Assembly: GCA_027924585.1 (NCBI GenBank)
Contig: BSBM01000232.1
Span: forward strand, 27,056,501-27,120,500
DNA: 64,000 nucleotides
From: Larix kaempferi
Taxonomy: Eukaryota > Streptophyta > Pinopsida > Pinales > Pinaceae
Direction of reading: 5' to 3'
The translations under genes and the position numbers were made by a program. The notes under the pieces were generated by a model. That model was not told where the DNA came from. It was given only the letters and a program-made list of their open reading frames with translations, and did not search any database. Below are positions 33,418 through 47,831 of the stretch, one piece after another (within the stretch, counting starts at the first letter, position 1; each line of letters opens with the position of its first letter).

Positions 33418-34144
33418 TTTTTTTATTAAGGATCTTAGCCTTCTAACTCTTGTGATTCTCGATCTACCCTAAGTGATTAACATTATAAAATTTTCTAGTT
33501 ACTCATACTATAATTTTCAACAATTCTTGGGTTTTCTAACCTTATACAAATTTGTCTCCATCATCCTATTGACTATTCAACTCAATTGTGAGGATAATAT
33601 TTATTTAACTATTTTACTTCCACAAAAAGTTTCTTCCTCATGTGAATCTTTTAACCAACAAATTTGCCCTTTTATGAATTCTTATTGATGAAAGTTCCAT
33701 GACCTTATTGGGAGTAGCTTAACTTGCTCACATTATATATCTCAACTACTTTCGTAATTTTTAGTTTCTTGATTTGCGAAACTCTATCCCTTTCCTTCAT
33801 TAATTCCAAGATCTACACTTTTATAATGGCTAGATTGAGTCCTCTCTCTTTTCTTTTAATCTTATTTAAATATAGATGCTTGCTCCTTACCTATAGTACT
33901 TGATTGTAGGGAGGCACCTTCTTCATAATTTTTTCTCATGCATTTTCTTCCTTGTTTCGATTTATGGACATGATATATTCTGCAAGTCCAATATTCAAAA
34001 GTCTTATACAAATCCTTTTGTGAATCTCTAGCTCACATACACACCAGGATCTCTCTCCATATTGTTTAAGCATAAAGGATCTTCATTAAATCATAAATCA
34101 ACATGCTAATAAGCACGTGAATACAAAAATAGAGATGCATGCGC
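33418..34144. other. CACTA interior, probable intron-like sequence
   Basis: T-rich sequence following the transporter exon; no further transporter exon recognised. Confidence 0.4.
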
Positions 34145-34260
34145 AATGAAATCATAAAATGAACAAACCTTAATGGTGATAATGAAATCATAAAATGAAC
34201 AAACCTTAATGGTGATAATGAAATCATAAAATGAACAAACCTTAATGGTGATAATGAAAT
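34145..34260. repeat. 36-bp tandem repeat, 3.2 copies
   Basis: Units start at 34145, 34181 and 34217, each beginning AATGAAATCATAAAATGAAC and identical by eye, with a partial fourth. There are no spacers, so it is not a CRISPR. Confidence 0.9.
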
Positions 34261-37200
34261 ATTTTACGTTATATATGTATATGTATCTTTGTAAAAAAAC
34301 TAATCCAAAGTTAAAGTGCCCAAACATAAATGCACCCACTTGAGTAATATTTTCATTGTTTTGTATTAAATGGAAAATGCTCATCGTTTTGGTGATGAAT
34401 GCATGAAAGTGATTTTAATATTAACATCTCCTTTTGCATTAGAATTTTTGGTCTCATCAAGTTCATTAATTGCATTGATTTCAAGTTACTCAAAATATTT
34501 TGGTATTCAATTTTTCATATATAAGAGTAATCCTTATCACATTGCAAAATATGCTTGTTAACAAATGAGGATCCATGCCAATAGGTTTTTGAATATGCCA
34601 TGAGATGGAATTGGTCTTTTATTATTAAAACATGCCTTCAATTACCTTTCATTCCATTTTGATTTAATAGTAGTGGGCATTTATTCATTAAATGCACTAG
34701 TATATGTTTCCTCTACCAATATAAAATTAAAAAAGATGAAAAATTAAACAAAAGAGATGAATCATTTTTTAAACAAGAGCCACGAGGTGGCAATGTCCTT
34801 GAAGTTGCCATTTACAAAAGGAGAGATGATGTAAAAGGAATGACAAGAAGCTATTAGCAAAGAGAGAAGATCGTTTTGCCTAAAGTTGTGAGCAATTGTC
34901 CAAAAAGATAGATGCATAAATGCAATGTTGCAACGGAAGATGAAAGTTCATTAATATTGATAGTTGTGTTCGAATGTGGCAACTAAAGTAATAAGGGGGA
35001 AAAATTTGTGTCAAAATAAATAAAAGATGTTTTATTCAAACATGTGAAACAAATCCTTTTGACAACTATTTTGCAATAAAATTAATTTGCTAAAGCTTGA
35101 TATATTCTTCTCTTGGTGACAACATGAGCATCCTCAACTTCTAAATCTTTCAAGGAGGTTGTTATTATGATCATCCTTTGAATAGTGAATTCCATAGACT
35201 TTGGTCATAACACTTGTATCTTCAATATTAAATGTCAATAGCTTGGAAGCTTCCATTTTTTGCAATTTTTTTTTACATATATCCTTGTATTTTTTATTAT
35301 TTTATTATAGAATTCAAAATTTTATTAAAACAATACAAACCCAATTTTCCATTTCTATAGTAAACCATTTGTTGCACACATTTGTGTCTGGATCTTTAGT
35401 CCCCTTTCCTTTTTCCCTCTCCATGGAAGTGTTCTCTCCAGCTATTATATAAATTAGCTTTGAAATATGTTTTTAAAACTTTGATATCAATTTTATCAAA
35501 AGCCATAAAAAACACTTTAGAAAGACTTCATTTATTTTATCATTAAACTTGTAAAAGACTTTTTACGAGCTTCTTGAAATGGATTTATGTACAAGATTTT
35601 ATTTTCAAAAATATAAAAATCGACTTCTTACAAGCTTCTTGAAATGGATTTATGCACAATATTTTATTTTCAAAAATATAAAAATCTAGTTGAGATGGTA
35701 TGCTAGACTTTCATTAATACTAGATGTTTTTGGATATCAAGTCATTAACTAATTTCATTACATCAAAAATATTTAGTTAAAAAGTAATCTATAATAAAAA
35801 TATAAAATAAATAAGACTCAATTTTAAATTTTATATAAGTTAAAAATTAAACTAATATACATTTATTTTAACTCTATATTTAAATAAAGTATTTAGAGAT
35901 AAAATTTCTCAAGTTACCCTAATTTATTTTACACAAAGTAAAGTTTCTACAAATTTTCAACGAGTGAAGTTGGTAAAAATATGAGCTTTTTATATAATTT
36001 AATATATTAAAATTTTAAATATATAGTTTTGAGGATATCTAATTAAGAATGTGAATTTTTTAAATAATTTGAAATTGTAATTATTAATTAATTTGAAAAT
36101 AGATTTTCCAAACCAAATTTTTTATTATTAAATAAACAATTAAATTTTGTAAAATTAATTTACAATAATTAAGATGAATTCAAAGCACCAACTAATAGTT
36201 GATAAAATAAAGTTACATCTTCTAAGCTGGAAAAATTAATTTCCAATTTCTAAAAAAAACTTCAAAAATTATTAACCTAATTCTTTTTAATCTCCACACT
36301 TGCCATTTTAGTAACCCCACTCTACTGCAGGATACTTCCCAATAGTAACACGGGAACAACTGCCTTTCTTTTGCTTCGCTCGCTCCTTCGTCGATCTTTT
36401 GCTTCGCTGCTAAAGCTTAGTTACATAAGTCCAACATATGCACAATGATCAAGAGTATCATATTGATAGGTGCAAAATTGATAGACCCTGTACAGTTTAA
36501 GGAAAATGAAAGTAAAAAAATTAATAGAAGTTGTGGTTAAGCGAATTTAAAAAGAGGAAGTGGTTGAAGAAGTAGACACGAAACTGGCAGAAACAATGAC
36601 AAGGAGTGTAATTTGTTTTATTCAACTTGTCTTAATTGAGTGTAATTTGTTTTATACGTACTTCTTCGTGAGAAATTCTTTAATAACCTCTTCTCTATAC
36701 TCCCTTGTAAACAATCAATTAAATATCCACAGTTTGGAAGCAATCAATTAAATATTCAGAGTTTATATTAAAAATTGCATGAAGTCACCCATCCATATGT
36801 ACATGCTTGTTGTTAACCATAATTAACGACGCTTATAATTTGACCTCTATTTAATGATTGCAATTTACTGCACCTGATTTACTACAGTTAACCAAATTTA
36901 AATTTCCTTTGGTGTTCGAGTTTACAAATAAAGGGCTATATTGTGACAATGAATATCAAGTTTATCTGACATATGGGCTGCCTTATGAAAGATTCTTGGA
37001 AAGTAATTTAATTAAATCTATGGTTTCTGTTTAATTTTCTCTAAGTTCCTGATGTTCTTTTTACAAATTTTATAGGTTTCTATTGCAGTATATATTTGGT
37101 ATATTGTTCTTTTTATTCTATCCAAAACTAACATCCAACTGGCCCTACAGAAGACGAAGAAACTAGATTGGATGACATAAGGCAATTACAACTTATGGTA

Positions 37201-37444
37201 CGCTGCTACAAAACACTCAACATAATGTCGTCAAGAGACTGGTATTTAATTTACTTATTTATATGAAACTTGTCTTAATATGTAACTAATATAGTCTGCA
37301 GTCATGCATTAAATCCCCACTATAAACACCGTTGGTGGCTGATAAAAAATATAAAATTTATGGGAGTGTCTATCCATCAATTTTCCCCAACTCCTTCCAT
37401 CCCCGTTGCTTATAACCTTGGTCTTTATCGCTACTAGGGTACAT
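34261..37444. other. CACTA interior, AT-rich, no recognised gene
   Basis: Long AT-rich stretch. It holds a 65-bp tandem duplication at about 35565-35694 (ACGAGCTTCTTGAAATGG then ACAAGCTTCTTGAAATGG) and a GC-richer island at about 36310-36420 with TTTTGCTTCGCT repeated. No domain seen. Confidence 0.5.
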
Positions 37445-37672
37445 TCAGCTGCCAGTCTTCTGGCCATCTACATTATAAGATCCCCTACCCTTCCAAGCTC
37501 CGTTTCCAGGCATGTCAGCATAATAAGTATCGCCCCTTGGCTGGTTTGCTGCAGCAGTTGGAGGGGCCTGGTTCTTCCCCTTGCGAAAGGAATCCATTTC
37601 CCAGCCTTCCTCGTTTTGCTGAGAAGATGAACCATCGCTCACATTTTTATTGGAAGGTAAAACCAGAACCAC
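37445..37672 (-). pseudogene. Exon-like fragment of an unrecognised plant gene
   Basis: A 75-codon minus-strand frame with balanced composition in an AT-rich setting. It reads EEGWEMDSFRKGKNQAPPTA, GDTYYADMPGNGAWKGRGSY and ends NVDGQKTGS. The G/N/Y-rich tail and closing stop look like the C-terminal end of a real protein. I do not recognise the family. It may be another captured exon. Confidence 0.35.
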
Positions 37673-39113
37673 CCACCTACAAAAATACTGCCAGCACTCA
37701 CAGTGATAGGGGAATAAACACTAACTTCTCCCGAACCACCCACAAACAAAAAAACTGCGAGTGCTTCTCCCAAGCCACCCACAAGCAAAAAACTGCGAGC
37801 ACTCACAGTGACAAGTGAATAAATGCTAACTTCTCTTCAGTTCACAGAAATAGCTTGATTGGTCTAAGAAATAAGCGTCCACGCGGCACTTACCCTCATT
37901 GAGAAAACAAAAAGGTAAAGGGGTATGAGATGAGGCATTCATTCTCGCTCGTATAAATATGCTTCACAGCCAAAGAATCGTATATACATGTATCTATTCA
38001 ACTCTACGAATCTATGGGACAACAAACCAAGCGAAATTTGGTGGAAACTTCGTAGATTCTACAAAGTTTTTTATATGGAATTAAGTGAAATTTATTCACA
38101 TCCCTAAACCTATAAATATTCACTATCACACATCCACATTACTTCGAAGTATATTTGTCTACAAGTCACTAAGTACATACTTTTGTAGGTAAGTTTTGTA
38201 AATCCACAAAATGCAAAAAAGTACTCAACCAGACTACTGCAGGACGAACTGCATTACCGTGAAAATCATAAAAACGATACTTTAGTCTGAGCACTGCAAT
38301 TCGTAGAGGCAATCCTACAAGAACTTAAAACAACATCATGACATACTTTCAAAACACAAACGCTGCTTGGACATTCATCTACAGAAAACAGCACTCCTAA
38401 CATTAAGATGTTCATCGCTACACCTTTGCACACTAGAGCCTCGGATATTGGGAAGATAGCTGGTATCCCTGAGCATATCCTTCATTTTTTCATTGAGATG
38501 GAGAGACTTGTAGTCGTTGCTCTTATAATTTATATCAACCGACGGAACATCAGCCTGTCGAAATTACCATAGCCTCTGGTTGTTCTTGCACCAGATTTCA
38601 CCACTACTACCTTAGTGCACTTCAAATGGACCCAAACTCGAAGGATCGAGTTTTCCAGCCTTAATGTCGCCCCCCACTCAAATATCCTTTATGAGCCCAA
38701 CAAAAACCAAAACCCTGAGACGAAATGCACTTGAGAGACGGCGTGGTGTAGTTTACCCCCATGACTATCCATCCTGTCGGTTGCCTGCCCCTCATCCGAT
38801 CAAGCAAGGAAGAAAGAGGAACAACATGCCACTCTTCCATTCATCCATCTAATCAAGCAGGTGGCAGCAGGTACCAGAGGTATGTAAGCAGGTGGCCGCA
38901 GGTACCAGAGGTGTGTAGCAATAATATTTCCATATTAAGGCACTAGGTTGGGTGCCCGGTTAGGTCAATCCTAGAAACCTCCCCTTCCTAACATCAGGAG
39001 ATCCACTCCGCTCCTTCTCATATGTTGTTTGTAATATATAAAACCCTTGCTTATATTAGGTCCGACAGGTATGATCCATCTGGGTCGAGAACTCTGCTTT
39101 TTATTCAGGGAAC
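37673..39113. other. CACTA interior with short direct repeats
   Basis: An ACTGCGAG...CACCCACAA(G/A)CAAAAAACTG motif repeats at 37690-37820, and GCAGGTACCAGAGGT repeats at about 38867-38912. No gene recognised. Confidence 0.4.
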
Positions 39114-39608
39114 TCACTGATTTCCAACATATAAGGTGATTCCTTCCATCCATTGAATCAGGAAGGTGACATAAAATCCTTTGCTCTTAGTCAATACATT
39201 TGAGCATGCTTCCGACCCATTCAATGGCCATATTTGCGCGCTGCACCTCACCTGCTTACACGAAACATACAAAAACCCATACCTTGTGTCACAAGGCAGA
39301 ATCACACCTTGCTTCTTGTTATGGGCTTCCAGATACTCATTATAGCGAGCGAATTTAGAGGATTCGATAAGAACGATAAAGTAGGTGCATGCGAACAAGC
39401 TAGTTGATAGGGTGTATAGGAACACATAAATCACCTGCTTACATGAAACATACAAAAACCTAGACCTTGTGCCACAAGGCAGAATCACACCTTGCTTCTT
39501 GTTATGGGCTTCCGGATTCTCATTATAGCGAGCGCATTTAGAGGATTCGATAAGAACAATAAAGTAGGTGCATGCGAACAAGCTAGTTGATAGGGTGTAC
39601 AGGAACAC
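39114..39608 (-). pseudogene. Unrecognised frame with an in-frame 183-bp duplication
   Basis: The minus-strand frame of 164 codons contains two 61-residue copies. Each has a hydrophobic segment (FLYTLSTSLFACTYFIVLIE) followed by SSK-x-ARYNE, EAHNKKQGVILPC and FLYVSCKQV. DNA copies run 39248-39430 and 39431-39613 with few differences. A GTGAGG just after ...TGTAAGCAG on the minus strand would be a splice donor. Probably a duplicated exon of a membrane protein; the family is unknown to me. Confidence 0.4.
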
Positions 39609-39613
39609 AGAAA

Positions 39614-42600
39614 TAAAACCTGTGCATTGTTGAAGGCAAACTTATTTAGAAAAGCTCGCCACATTAACTAGCCTTTTTGGAGCTGACGCCAGCCCGCAAC
39701 CCCGTCCTGGGAAGGGAGAATCGAGGCTAACGTCAATATACCACCACCAATAAGCTTTTTGAAAAAAAATTAATTTTAAAATTTCAACAAAATATTAAAC
39801 AGTTTCAACTATAGCTTTTATATAGTCAGGGAAAAATTTATAGGTTTAAGAACCAAAATAATAGGAGTTGGATGAAACATATATGATTCCCTTCAGGAAC
39901 ATAATAATATGCATGGATACTTGTGAATTAGTGATAGTCATTCACTACATAAACTCTTATCAATAAAACTTCCACACGATATTATGTGAACAAAAGAGTC
40001 GGTGAATTGTTTAATAAGTAACAAAACTTGTTGGTTGTCTTTGTGGTTATAAAGATTCTTCTCCATTTGATTGTTTAACATAAACTATAAAAATGATTGT
40101 ATATCATCAAAATCCATTTGTCGGTCAAACTTGATGTATGATTGTGAATTCAATGGCATTCAACCCAAAGCATCAAAATAATGCCTCCACTTGTGATATA
40201 AATATGAAAGAAACATCCAATAAGGAATATACAATCCAACCTGTAAGAGCAAACCAATCCATCTGTTGCGTATACATGGGATGCAAATGTTTTTTTCACC
40301 ATCCAAACTTTGTAAATCAAACCTCTTACTTATGGGATAAAAACCTACAGATTACATATTTAATCATGTAAGAAATGTAAATACTACTAAATGTAGACCC
40401 AAGGAAAAAAAAACACTAAAAGGTTATATATAGGGGTATGCAATGGAGAGGTTGGGATTTTTCATCCTCTCTTACACCATTTTCTAATTAAATTTGATTT
40501 CCTTGGTGATTTGGTAGTTATCGATGTTGATTTTTTTTGTTGCAAGATGCAGTTCTCTGCATGGAAAACAAGAGGCACTATACCTTTAATCCATGAAGGA
40601 TATTGACCTGCTTAAGTGATTATTTTATCTACAAAACAATCACAAACATTATCAATAATGAAAACACAATAATGTCTTCTCTAATACGTGGAAAATGTGA
40701 GAGAATTGCATCACAATTTCATGAGTGAAAACACATTGCTGACATGATAGATCAATGTGCATTTGTCTGAGGTGATATTTGGTGTTGCATGTTGGTTTAA
40801 AAGGATTTGAAGAACCAAATATTTTCAAGAAAACAATTGAGAAATCTCACCTACAACTCAACACTAAAAGGGATCATGAGTTCATCCAGATAGAGAAGAA
40901 AATATGAAGGAGAAGATTATACATCGCCATTGGAGGCCATAACTCGCACTACCAAGGTATTGAATGAGAATTACAAAAGGAAACATCAACTACCAAGATT
41001 AGTTGCTAATTTCAAATTTTAACACCTAAGGAGCAAATTTCTATGTTGAAGATGCATTGTGGCTATTGAGGCGATCAATTGTCCATTCTAATTGAATTTT
41101 ACAATTGAAAACAGTGATGTTCAGATGAAAAACTTGCGCCTTGAGTAGAAAATATCACCCAACATAAACCATATATTAAAATTCCTAAGTTGGATGGATT
41201 AATGGCCTCTCAACTCATCAATTTATCCTTGTGTAAATCATTGGGTTGGGTAGCCAACAAGCTCCCGAAGTTAGCAATTTCCTCTTTGGCTCATTGAGCA
41301 TTGTTGAAGCTCGAAGGTAAAAGTTTCCAAGAACTCAAAACAATTCATTTCAACACATGAAGTGTAAATCGTATCATCCATATGTAGATTGTTGACTCCA
41401 TAGAGATAATGGGTTGTTTTATGGTTTAACTGGCTCACTATCCACCATGGCAAGTCACCAAAAGTCCACTACATTCATAGTATTTAATTTTCCAATCTAG
41501 AACAAGAGTCAATGTAGTTAAATCTCTATACTCATCAATGAACCTCAAGCTTGAGTGAAATATTAAAAACAAAGCAAGGGATTGATTAATGTATGTTAAA
41601 AATTAACTAAAATAAGTGTCGACAAATCACCTTGATTCTAGACTTCATAAAATCATAAGTCATTCACCCAAATTTTGTGTACTTGAATTGTTAGATGCAT
41701 ATCATATAGGAGATGATAATATTTCCAACAAGTGTTCAAAGGACCATTGCTCCTTCAATTTGAATCATTTTTATAAACATAGAAGATCAAATGGGAGGTG
41801 TAAGAATCGCAGGGAAACTAGGTGGAATCATCTCCCTCAAAGAGGCATCAATTTGATATATTCAAACAAGTTCCATAATCTAACTTAGCATGACCTTCCA
41901 TCAGACTTGGGATGGTGTCGAATTCCCTTCTAACCTCTTCAACCATTTTCAAGGCTACAATACCCACATTTTCATTGTCATTGTCAAGATCACTTGTTCT
42001 CCAAGTAACGCCACATGGGGCCATGAAAGCATGAATGTGCCCACATGGAAACAAGCCCATAGACATAAGTCCTTCCTTCACAATGTTTCCCATAAGATAA
42101 CAATCCCAACTTGGTATATCGTCCTACAGGTTGTTGAATATAATTTTGGATTATGGTGGAAGTTGTTAGCTTTGGGTCTAGCCTAGGTAATCCCGACGAA
42201 TTACAAATTCCCATGGTTAAAAAGAAAACAATCCCAACTTCAAAGGATTCCAGAGAAAATGCTCCAATAGAGTCCAATAGTGTATGTGCACATGAATGAT
42301 CTTCACAAGTTTCTCAAATCCCTCACCTGTCAAGAAATCCTCAGAATTAATGCCTATGCAACCAATCCATAATATAAAGTATAAAACCCTTTCAAAGTTG
42401 GGGTCACTCCATATATCAATGTTTTCACCAGAAAAAGGAACCATAGGTTGAGCGCTCCAAGGGATGAACAATATATAACTTCCATTTCAAATAATACCTA
42501 AACGAGGGAAAATACTACCAAAACTAGCACCCTAGCTTCAAATTCATTGAGAGTGAGGAAATCCCTGAGGCTACTAGCAGCCTAAGGTGTAGGTGACTCA

Positions 42601-44464
42601 TTCTCCAAATTGGGGAAAAAGTATGAAGTGCTACGGGACCGAGGAATGCACCCTACTAGGGCTGCGACCTGCACAAGGAGATGAAAGGCTGATAATGATG
42701 TTGAAATATGATGCGGTTTGAGATAAGAAGGCAAGGTGCGCCCACTCTAAAACTGGTCTACCCTATATGCCGTTTTTCAGGATACATGTACCCATATATG
42801 AATTTTAACATGTCAATCTTTTTTCATTGATGAAATTTGATCCTCTATAATATAAGAAGACGCAACAGGAGCCATTCATCAAACTGTTTGACATTTTTTG
42901 ACACATAAATTTGTTCTCAGGGATGCCACCTCAGGAATAAACCATCCATAATTTGTTTTCAATGTTGTTCACTCTTCAAGGGTCCAGATCGAACCCAATC
43001 TATACCAAAATTAGTGCAAAAACATTAACTATAAAAGAGGGAAAAGACCGGGCTCAAGGGGTGTATAAATCCTCATCTAAGTTGTGGCCTCCTCTAGAAA
43101 ACACCGATCTACCCCTAAGAACATGCATAAGAATTCAACCACCAAATTCATCAATAAAGGGCTTTAAACAAGTTTATAAATACATGTTATGATCATTTTT
43201 AAGTCCGCCTTGGCATTACTTTGGACAGGTCAGATCTAGTGCTTCCTTAGATAGGTCGACTCCCTTTATTTGGTGTTTTTTTAGACCACGGATTGGCCCT
43301 ACATTCTAAATATATGTACAGGTCGACTTCGAAATAAAACAGAGAGAGACCATCTTCCATTGCATTTGATATAACCACAATCTCTTTTTCTGAGGTTCAA
43401 AGGCTAGTACCATCCAACTTTCGTGATGGTGAAAATAGTGTGTTTTTTTATTGAAAGACTCATTATTGTTTGTCTTCCATTGGCTATCTATTAGGGACTA
43501 AAACCTCATCTCCTTGAAGATGCCATGTATACACAAGAATGACTTCTTTTTGCTGTTTGAGGTGACTGTTATGACATACCCATCTTTGTTGTTATCATGT
43601 CTAGACATTTTTTGATTTAGGGTTGTAGATGCATGGCACGGGGTGCAACTTTCGAATAAGTTGAGGACAAGCATTTTGTGACCAATGACGGATTTTCGAA
43701 TTACACTGCTGCCAACCAGGATGGCCCTATTGGAAAAATTTAACAATTGGAGCATTTTTTTGTTTGGTCAAATATGGGCACAAAAACATCGATAACCAAC
43801 TCGATGATTTCTTCAATGATATTATTGACATCATCATTATGCTCTTGGACATTTGTATTTAGAGGTAATATTCATTTGTATAGACACTAGTTGGGGGATG
43901 CTAATTTAGATTAGGGCTCGAGGTAATAACCCTTATTATATTTGTAGGGTTGTTTAGATCCCGAGATATATCTGTAATCATTGGAGGGACGTTTTGTCAT
44001 TGTTCATAGGAAATTGTATCAACTAATGCTAGGATCCAAATACCTCGAGACAAATCCATGCATAGGTAAGGAAGAAAGGAGTTTGGTTATACAACAATAC
44101 GTCTTTATTTTACCATCAACATCAAATAATTTGACTTGCAAATGTAATCTACATTGCTCTGGCCCCCGCATACACAGATGCAATAAAGAGCCTTTGAAAT
44201 ATTTGGGGAATTGATTCACATTTCCTTAATATAAAAGAAAGAAAATGGTGGAGGAATAGCTTAGACACGTAGAATGGGGGAGGATGAGAATATCAAGGTG
44301 ACCTATGTTCACAAGCATTGCAATTGGGAAGACTCCTCTTGTGTGGGTTACATACAGAGCTTCTCCCATATTAGTCCATGTCTACTGCCATTCCTAACTA
44401 AAGGCTTTCCAAGAGAAAGAAGGAAAGACACACAACCATAGCTCACAAGATAGTCCCAAGTCTT
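39614..44464. other. CACTA interior without a recognised gene
   Basis: Several 60-98-codon frames occur on both strands (for example 41848-42471 minus) but none carries a motif I know. No CACTA transposase motif was found here. Confidence 0.4.
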
Positions 44465-46960
44465 ATGAAGTATAAGTGGGGACTCTTTGAAGATATTGAC
44501 ATTTATGACAGTATGGACTGGGATAGTTGCTTCACTACTTTTGGTTCCTCATATATCTTGATGCCAGGAACTTCCTGCCATGTGAGTTCCAGAAAGAAAA
44601 TAAGTACATCAAAGAGTGTTGAAGTCATTTTGCATGTGAAGCAGTTGACTGCTTTCTTTACTGAAAAATTCATCCAGAAAAACATACATAGGTTGGCGAT
44701 GCAGGAAAACCAGATCGGCATTGTTTAAGGTGCTTGTTGTGCTTGTTTTGGGCCTCGGGATATGGTTATTAATGTCATATCAACATCTAGTCTAGAGCTT
44801 TTTTAGATTTCAACTTCGGCAGGAAACTCTTCTACATTTTTTAGGAGATTAGAGTCCATTGATGGTGATATTTATTTTTGTACAGAGACTACTTGTGCTC
44901 TTATTGTCTCACTTGCAAAAAAATGTCTCCATTAGTGGATATGGACAGACAACAATTTTTCTCCACGACAAAATTTTTGGTGCTTTTTCTGAGGTTTATT
45001 AATTCAAATCCTCAGCACTTGTTGCTTAAAGGTGGTATGGATGGGCATGTATATGTTAGTCCATTATTTTTCCAAGAAATAAAAATGTCTTCTTCAAAAC
45101 TATTGGGTAACCTTGGGTAGCTTATTTTGTCACTTCTTGCCATCCATTCAGGAAATTCAGGACACAATTCTAGAGTTCTAAAAAATGACAATTTAGAAAA
45201 ACAGCTAGAGAGAGAGCACTTGGAAGTCAAAGATACCATTTTAATAGTAGGTCGATATGGTCATGTATGACAGTTTCTTGCAATAACAAGTTTGATGATA
45301 ACTGATGTTTTATTTCAAGCTCTTGTACTAAACATAAAACATTATTTGAGATTAACTTGGACAGATACGATTTTGACATTTGTAATTGGGCGGTTTAGGC
45401 ACCACTAATATCAGTTTGTATGATAGGTTCCTAATATCTATGCTACTGTATTGGATCTGAAGCTTTCATTTCATTTCTATTTGACGATAGAGATATATAG
45501 AATTATGTTGGCTTGGTTACATAAAAATATGCCAAATCAAGGTGTAGAGTATGTAATTGGTTTGATATGTCAAGATGCAGTGCAAACCAGTGCTTCTAAA
45601 AATGATTTTTGAAGGGAAAGGTATATTTTGAAGAAAGTACCACTTAAAGAAAATACCAGTTGTAGATTCTCTAATTGGAATCACCGGAAATGACCTCTCT
45701 ATCTCCAACATAAGTGGGGGGCCTTTGGCGGCGTTGACTGCTCGAGGGTGCATTTTGGGTGTTGAAATAGCTCATTGTTTATAATCTCCTGAAGGATATT
45801 ATACTGGAGCAATGACAAAAAATGACTTGGAGAAGCTGGGAGTTAAACACGGATGACCATGTGAAGAGACTGATACACATGATTGAAGATATTTTAAGAT
45901 ATGCCAGTTATATTTAGCAGTGCAACCAATCATTAAATCTGGCTATTACTGAAATGGTAATTTCTTAAAAAATTATATCTTCAATCTTAATTGATCCAAA
46001 TAGGGATACATTGCTCACACCAAGTCCACCAAAAAACACTCGTGTCTGTAATACAGGACCATCACCAAGATGTAGTATCAAGGTCACTCCTTTTTCCTGC
46101 CATGCTTGTGTCATCAAGGACACTAGCTTTCAAGGACTACCCAAACAGTTCAGAAATAAGTTCTATTGAAAATTTTCTTCAAATACAAATCTGTCCACCT
46201 ACAAGTATTAGTGTAACTTTGTACAATTACACTTAATATTCATTGTCTTCACATTGGACTTTAGTGTTTGAGCTTCAAAATACCGGTGTAAAAAAATTGT
46301 ACAACTACAACATATTCTAGTATAATCAACAATGGATTTGGTTTAGCTCATGATGCTCAATGTATCATTGAGTTGGATGTGAAGCTCCCCAGCTTGCCTG
46401 CTAATCCAGTAAGTGTATTCACATATCTTTTCCATGTCCATGGACTACCATGAACTTCTCGATGAACAATATTCTAAATACCAAGCGGAGAAAACAAGCA
46501 CAAGGAAAGCAGAAACATCCCCAACATTTAACATCTCTTAATGATTCAAGGATTGATGAATTTCTTTCTAGAGTTTCCCTTGAGGAGATTCAAAGCATAC
46601 CTGTAGAAAGAACTATGCCATTAGATCCTTTTGGATCTATATTTATTCCTTTGTCACAACATAAAATAAACATTTTGTCCCTTGTAAGTCAACCACCTCA
46701 GAAGTTTCATCATACAATTAAAGCATGACATTCTTGCGATAAGTCTGCTACATTCAATGCTAAGAAATGTTTGCTATGACAATGTTCTAGGAACTTTTTC
46801 TTGGACATTGAATGTTTCTAGGAAGATGATGGAAAAACATTCATGGATAGTTGTAGATGCCCTTAAAATATGGAAGGAACTTATGCTTGATGACATGTGG
46901 GAGAAAGGACTTGGTGAGGAAAAAGAGAAAGACTTAACTCATCTGGAGAGTAAGAGTTGA
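44465..46960 (+). pseudogene. Exon-like pieces of an unrecognised plant gene
   Basis: Several plus-strand stretches look like exons separated by intron-like DNA. Those near 45650-45760 read IPVVDSLIGITGNDLSISNI and GGPLAALTARGCILGVEIA. Those near 46330-46409 read GFGLAHDAQCIIELDVKLPS and end at a CCAGTAAGTG donor-like site. 46450-46728 contains RIDEFLSRVSLEEIQSIPVE; 46757-46960 contains DNVLGTFSWTLNVSRKMMEK. Their common strand and spacing suggest one captured gene. I cannot name it; the exon reading is inference. Confidence 0.35.
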
Positions 46961-47181
46961 CTCAGACTCAAAAGAAATCTAGATTTGACTTGGGAAATTT
47001 AAAAATATATATATGAAATTTCATAAAATAATATATTTTTGGTTAATAGGAAAGTTTGCATGTCTAGATAATGCAAAATCTCAACAGTAACTTGTTTCAA
47101 AGTACATATATGGTACTACATCTTCAAAATAGCATGGATTCTAGACAATTGACATGTATGTTGGTTGTTTATTATGAAATT

Positions 47182-47831
47182 TGTTAGTTTTTCAGCATTT
47201 AATTCAATTTTATCTAGGATCTTAACTGAGAGAACAACATGTACAACATATCAAACACAAGAGACAAGAGACACAAAGCATTTCATCGGGGAAAACCAAG
47301 AAGGTGAAAAACCCTGCAACTTCCTCAGAGATAGAATGAGCACCAATACAAAGATCACAAAGATCAAACCCCACAACAAGAGATATTCTCCTAGCAGCTG
47401 CTCCTCCTCCACTTGTGTGCACTCCTCCTCTCTCTCACTAATGTGAAGTGAGTGAGTGTGTGAATGAATAAATGAGAGAGTCACACTCTCTATTTATACT
47501 TCACTTCACTTGACTTTTAACTCTAACTAGGCCGACCTCCCTTAGGAGAGTCTAATAACCCATTATCACTTGTCACTGGGCCGACCCCACTAGGGTGGTC
47601 TAATAACCCTTTGACCCACACAACTCATACATGGCCGACCCCATCAAGGTGGTCCAATAACCCATCAAATATAAGTTGCGACACTTACAATAATACTTGG
47701 GACACTTGCAAATACAAATGACGACACTTCCAATCGGAGGAATGATACATCTCCGTTGGGGATACAATAAAGTACAAGTAATACATACAATATACAAGTG
47801 AATATCTTCCGAAGTTACAAATACATCAACA
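47182..47831 (-). repeat. 3' LTR of copia element 2
   Basis: Minus-strand ends TGTTGATG...CTAACA; TATA box (plus-strand TATTTATA at 47491-47498). The polypurine tract follows at 47832. Confidence 0.95.

Noticed and set aside
34145-34260. Regular 36-bp direct repeats as a possible CRISPR
   Set aside because: Units are contiguous with no spacers, and the context is a plant transposon.
41848-42471. Overlapping minus-strand frames as a captured gene
   Set aside because: Readable in parts but in different frames with no known motif or splice-like borders.
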